64,000 nt of DNA, taken from NCBI RefSeq assembly GCF_020184175.1, contig NC_065531.1, forward strand, positions 85,654,604-85,718,603. The letters are read 5' to 3'. How positions within the stretch are numbered: the first letter of the stretch is position 1; each line of letters begins with the position of its first letter. Made by a program: the position numbers and the translations under genes. Positions 61,401-64,000 of the stretch are shown piece by piece. The DNA is from Aphis gossypii. Lineage: Eukaryota; Arthropoda; Insecta; Hemiptera; Aphididae. The notes under the pieces are model-generated. The model ran no database searches. It saw nothing but the letters and a program-made list of their open reading frames with translations, and had not been told where the DNA came from.

Positions 61401-64000
61401 CCTATTAAGTATTTATAACTAATAACTAATTTACCTGCTATAGTATTTTATTTTTTAGAATAAAAGCTCTTAAAAATATATGTATTAAATAAATTGATAA
61501 AAAAATCAAAGGTTAAATTATCTATAAATAGTAAGATCTGATTGGAATTAATTTTAGTATGTGACTATAATTTATACTTTATAGATTATAATAATAATAT
61601 GTATAATTGATTACTGTTAAACCGTGTTAAACTGAATTAATAATTATTGTTATTATTAAATTGTAGAGCCAAATTTACTTCCACATTCCAAGTATTCTTT
61701 TATTTTATTTTTTTAATAATTCAACATCTCTACAAAAATGGAGTATATAATTTCAGTATTTTTAGTTTTCAAAAATTTTAATATATTTCTGCTAGAATAT
61801 TGTTCTTAACATGTTTTAATTTAAATTGATCATCAAAATTATGTTACCTATAAAGTAATAAAATTTTAAACAGTTAGATATAATTAAACTCATCTGACCC
61901 AAATTTAACAAATACACGGGTCAATACATTATATCTTAAGGTTAACAACAAAACTGTTAAATACACTGTGAATATACTATATTATAGTTTCATACCTATA
62001 GGTTCTGAGTCTATGATAGTTATGGTAGGACTTAAAATTATCAATAGGCCAATTTATATTTTACTTACCTATTGGATAAGCAAATATTGAACATAATAAG
62101 ATTTTCCTTTGAAATAATAAGTATCTTCTAACAATAACCTGTTTATAATCAATGATGATGTGTTATAATACATTTGGAATGTTTGTGAAATCCAAAACAC
62201 TGTAATAAGTAGTAACTTATATTTAGTTTCAGACATTTTGTACCTATTACGATTGGGGACACTAAGCAATCGCCTAAAATGGTACATAGAAAAACATAAA
62301 AATAAAGTTCACCCCAGGTGACTTTCATAACATAATTTTTTATTTTTTATTATAGTGTTTTATATTTTTAGTTAAAACTGATACTAAGCTGCATTCATAA
62401 CTCATCATGTCATATTGTCATGTAAAGTTGTTTATATTCAACAATATTTCTATATAAGTATACAATATACACATAGATATATTTATTTATATGTTAAAAA
62501 TATATATATTTTACATTTTATTAAAATTTTGTTATCTTTATTGATTTTTTGTAAATAAATGCAACCGAAACAACAGGTTATGAATGCAACTTTTTCAGTA
62601 TCTGTATTATAGTATATCCGTATCATGGTTAATAATTTTAATTTTTTAAATATCACTAGTCCTCTATCTTTGAAACTAAATTTAGTAACATTTAGTAATC
62701 ATGTTGTTTTATATAATGTATTAAATTAGAGTTTATAATTTATATTATAAATGTCATAAATTTAAGTTATTAAAATTTGAAATAATTAAAGTTATTAAAC
62801 AAGCACTTATTCAATTTTAATGAAAGTAATTTTCAAATAAATGTAGGTAATAGATAATTTCAGATTTTTTCCATTACTAACATTTTATTAAATATTAACA
62901 AAACAAATTAAAGTCTTAATTATTGATTTATTTAAAATAATTTGAAAGTATTAATTAAATATCTCATTAACCATATACCTATATGAAACAAATATGCTTA
63001 ATGTTAAGTGTTAAACATGGATAATTAGCTTAGTTTTTTTGGGTTGTAAGTCCACAATTGTAGCTCGTATGTTCTTCATGTTTTCTCAAAAATCTTACAT
63101 CAAAACACTTGGAACAAGACAATAGGTTCCTATTATAGTATTATGTATATAATGTATCAAATGGTACCCCAAAAAAGCCCTTAAATCAGTGGTTCCCAAA
63201 CTTTTTTGTGGTCCCTTTTTTAGGATCAAATTTAGCAGCGGTTTCCTACAGTAAGTATCATCAAACACAGAATAAAAAAAATTCCATATATTTTAAATTA
63301 TTTACTTATTATGAGCCGTAGGCTGCTGTCCCTTAGGAAGTGTTCGCGGTGCCCCAAGTGCCACTGTGCATAGTTTGGGAACCGCTGCCTTAGATAATTG
63401 ATAAACTATAGCAGTAGTCTCCAATTCAAATAACCAATGGGTCATCTATTTATATGTCAAAGCACATGTAAAAGGTTTATGGGCAAAACATCTTTTTTTA
63501 TTTATTTATTTTAATTTTAAATTCAAAATAAATAAGACAATGTGTTGTCAAATATAAAATATATAATAATTTTTTTATTTCACAATATCTAATTGAATTA
63601 TTTAAAAAAAATATTTTAAATTTTAAATTTTTTCTGATTCCTATAGAATGTACATATATGTACATATCTAATTATTATCTATGTACATACATAAATTGGA
63701 ACAACACATTAATATATTTGAATTTGATATAACGCAATATATTCCTTTATAAAAAAAATAACATTTATTACTTAATATTAACGTAATATGTAAATAATTA
63801 CTAAACAAACGTAGGAAAGTTGATAAATGAATTGTTATATAAATATTTATAAATTGTTAAGATTAAATATAAATTGAATAGGTTAATAACCTAAACATGT
63901 TTGGTGGATATTTTGATGTATAAATATTGTAGGTATTGACAACATTTTAGTGAACATGTTAACTCGATGCATATACCAAGTATGTACATATTTATTATAT
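58474..64000 (+). other. probable first intron of the 58 kb gene, runs off the window
   Basis: No coding exon on the plus strand was found in 5.5 kb. The first 260 bases stay relatively GC-rich (58520-58740); the rest is AT-rich. A hAT-like MITE lies at 63187-63387. A 72-codon minus frame at 62069-62287 is noted among the findings. Confidence 0.45.
63187..63387. mobile_element. hAT-type MITE
   Basis: Terminal inverted repeats CAGTGGTTCCCAAACTT and, at the right end, the reverse complement CAGCGGTTCCCAAACTA, with 15 of 17 identical. Flanking octamers CCTTAAAT (63179-63186) and CCTTAGAT (63388-63395) match at seven of eight, a good 8-base target duplication. The 201-base interior is non-coding. 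Confidence 0.85.

Noticed and set aside
1..64000. CRISPR arrays, bacterial operons, prophage or viral genes
   Set aside because: No regularly spaced repeats, Shine-Dalgarno-linked gene runs or viral proteins were seen. The gene structure is that of an animal nuclear genome.

Overview
The window is eukaryotic nuclear DNA that is very AT-rich. It has GT-AG introns, AATAAA-type polyadenylation signals and a heavy load of short inverted-repeat transposons. The protein set is insect-like. The frequent TAGGTAGGTA/TACCTACCT words, together with abundant Tc1/pogo- and hAT-like miniature elements, suggest an aphid (Hemiptera: Aphididae). The species cannot be named from the sequence alone. Nearly all true coding sequence is in exons shorter than 300 bases, so gene models were built by joining exons by splice site, phase and protein logic.

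Layout. (1) 1.7-2.1 kb, minus: two C-terminal exons of a gene I cannot identify. (2) 3.4-20.6 kb, minus: a 20-exon gene for a 1234-residue modular ankyrin-repeat protein. It has a Dpy-30-like helix pair in the middle and an Asn/Asp-rich linker carried on one 645-base exon. This is the most distinctive gene here. (3) 22.2-26.4 kb, plus: adenylyl cyclase-associated protein (CAP), an actin-turnover factor, with a non-coding first exon. (4) 29.8-40.5 kb, minus: nicotinate phosphoribosyltransferase (NAD salvage) with 13 core coding exons and an additional in-frame 48-base exon. It converges on CAP. (5) 40.5-50.1 kb: a gene-poor stretch of decayed and nested DNA transposons. (6) 50.1-53.4 kb, minus, and 54.2-55.3 kb, plus: a head-to-head pair, signal peptidase complex subunit 1 and a four-pass membrane protein resembling TMEM237, sharing a short promoter region. 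(7) 57.4-58.5 kb, plus: a GC-rich promoter and non-coding first exon with two perfect CRE palindromes. They belong to a gene whose coding part lies beyond the window. The remaining 5.5 kb looks like its first intron.

The genes are not an operon and do not form one pathway; they are independent loci, mostly housekeeping. Two have family links to cilia (the Dpy-30/ankyrin protein by motif, the TMEM237-like protein by similarity), but this is inference only. Introns carry most of the transposon fossils: a tRNA-like SINE head and a foldback element in the ankyrin gene, three inverted-repeat elements in the NAPRT gene, and a tandem repeat in SPCS1.
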